A DNA stretch of 64,000 nucleotides from Giardia muris (lineage: Eukaryota > Fornicata > Diplomonadida > Hexamitidae): contig CM016925.1 of assembly GCA_006247105.1 (NCBI GenBank), positions 2,480,001-2,544,000 of the forward strand, given 5' to 3'. Below the pieces are notes generated by a model. It did no database searches and was not told the origin of the DNA. It worked only from the letters and a program-made list of their open reading frames with translations. The translations under genes and the position numbers were made by a program. This document shows, one piece after another, positions 63,466 through 64,000 of the stretch (its first letter is position 1; every line of letters starts with the position of its first letter).

Positions 63466-64000
63466 CTAGAAGCCAGTACCAAGGGCCCAGAACCCGCTAA
63501 TGACAGGCCAGGATGAAAGGTCAAGCTTCGAAGCATGAATCTTCTTACCATACTTAGCCTCGAAGCCTTGGATGGCCTCCTGACTATAGATGGAGTCTGT
63601 CAAAAGTGGGATACCGAAGTAATAACGTTCAGCCTCGAAGTTAAAGAGAAAGTCACCGTAAGTGTCCGAATGGATCTCCGATTGGAGTTGTAGGATGAAC
63701 TCGGCCGTGAAACCAAAGGCTGACGGAGAGTAGAAGATGAGTTGCATTACGCAATCGAGAAGGAGGGTGATGATCGGGACTTGAATATGTCCACGAATCA
63801 AGGTAATTAACGGGCTTTGTATGGCCGTGTCGGAAAAGCCGATCTTCGCCCCCTTTCCATTTAAACAGGAGGCTAAAGGCAAACCGAACCCACCAAATTG
63901 CTGTCTAAGTAAAGACATGAACCCGGTGATGGTACGTGAGCTTTGGTCATTAAACAAGGTTGTTAGAATGATGAGTGGAGGACCCCAAAGGAGTTCAAAC
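63466..64000 (-). CDS. myotubularin-like phosphatase domain, C-terminal part (5' end beyond right edge)
   Basis: An open frame enters from the right edge and ends at 63466, giving about 177 residues. The order LTTLFNDQSSRTITGFMSLL, a Phe/Gly-rich turn, TAIQSPLITLI, LDCVMQLIFYSPSAFGF and FGDFLFNFEAERYYF-like spacing (here YGDFLFNFEAER) follows the part of myotubularins just after the catalytic CX5R loop. Where GWDRT would be expected the sequence reads ELLWGPP, so the catalytic Arg appears absent. That would make it an inactive myotubularin, although the Cys itself lies outside the window. Family members act on PI3P and PI(3,5)P2 on endosomes or regulate active partners. Confidence 0.7.
   Translation of the reverse strand, partial: FELLWGPPLIILTTLFNDQSSRTITGFMSLLRQQFGGFGLPLASCLNGKGAKIGFSDTAIQSPLITLIRGHIQVPIITLLLDCVMQLIFYSPSAFGFTAEFILQLQSEIHSDTYGDFLFNFEAERYYFGIPLLTDSIYSQEAIQGFEAKYGKKIHASKLDLSSWPVISGFWALGTGF

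Noticed and set aside
1..64000. CRISPR arrays, transposons or rRNA genes
   Set aside because: No regularly spaced repeats, transposase or reverse transcriptase motifs, terminal inverted repeats or rRNA sequence were seen on either strand.
1..64000. Introns in the long genes
   Set aside because: All recognised domains read through single open frames. Frame jumps occur only in the damaged VSP and ankyrin-RING copies and do not have splice-site boundaries that I can see.

Overview
The window looks like a chromosome segment of a diplomonad, most likely a Giardia species. Diagnostic signs are cysteine-rich variant surface proteins (VSPs) with many CxxC motifs, a single membrane anchor and a CRGK cytoplasmic tail; several ankyrin-repeat (protein 21.1-type) and NEK-kinase/ankyrin proteins; a transcarboxylase fusion of the kind described from Giardia; Giardia-type poly(A) signals (AGTRAAY) lying on or near stop codons; A-rich initiator-like stretches directly before ATG; no recognisable introns; and almost no intergenic DNA. 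The VSP tail ends in CRGK with no final Ala, unlike the CRGKA of G. duodenalis, so another species such as G. muris is plausible. The species call is inference.

Layout. 1-9.6 kb: ankyrin protein cut by the left edge, two unknown proteins, a Cia1-like WD40 protein and the transcarboxylase. 9.7-21.6 kb: tRNA-Gly, a NEK-ankyrin pseudokinase, a SAS-4/CPAP G-box centriole protein, an iron alcohol dehydrogenase, an EF-hand-like protein, an old-yellow-enzyme relative and a large ankyrin protein. 21.7-30.7 kb: a tandem pair of unknown paralogues, tRNA-Arg, a phospholipase B-like hydrolase, radial spoke protein 3, V-ATPase subunit F, a rhomboid-like membrane protein and thymidine kinase. 30.7-47.4 kb: a HEAT-like protein, tRNA-Gly and tRNA-Leu, an RFC small subunit, an ankyrin protein with an antisense-overlapping neighbour, GOT1, a C1a-32-like protein, a PAP2 phosphatase, NAD(P)HX epimerase, ribosomal protein S26, an endosulfine-like protein, a WD40 protein and proteasome beta-3. 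47.5-55.1 kb is an accessory block: an intact ankyrin/coiled-coil/RING gene, a gene-poor stretch with a VSP scrap, a decayed ankyrin-RING paralogue and two damaged VSP genes. 55.4-64 kb: the ciliary protein CFAP57, a second NEK-ankyrin pseudokinase, a secreted LRR protein and the C-terminal part of a myotubularin-like protein cut by the right edge.

Most genes are housekeeping (translation, proteasome, replication clamp loading, V-ATPase, vesicle traffic, metabolite repair) or flagellar/basal body (RSP3, CFAP57, SAS-4, C1a-32-like). The accessory block at 49.4-55.1 kb differs: it is visibly richer in G and C, poor in intact genes, and full of nonsense, frameshift and truncation damage, as expected of a VSP/ankyrin-RING pseudogene reservoir.

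Start sites were chosen where an ATG follows a short A-rich stretch. Several longer open frames begin at non-ATG codons or run into a neighbouring gene or tRNA, and were trimmed.
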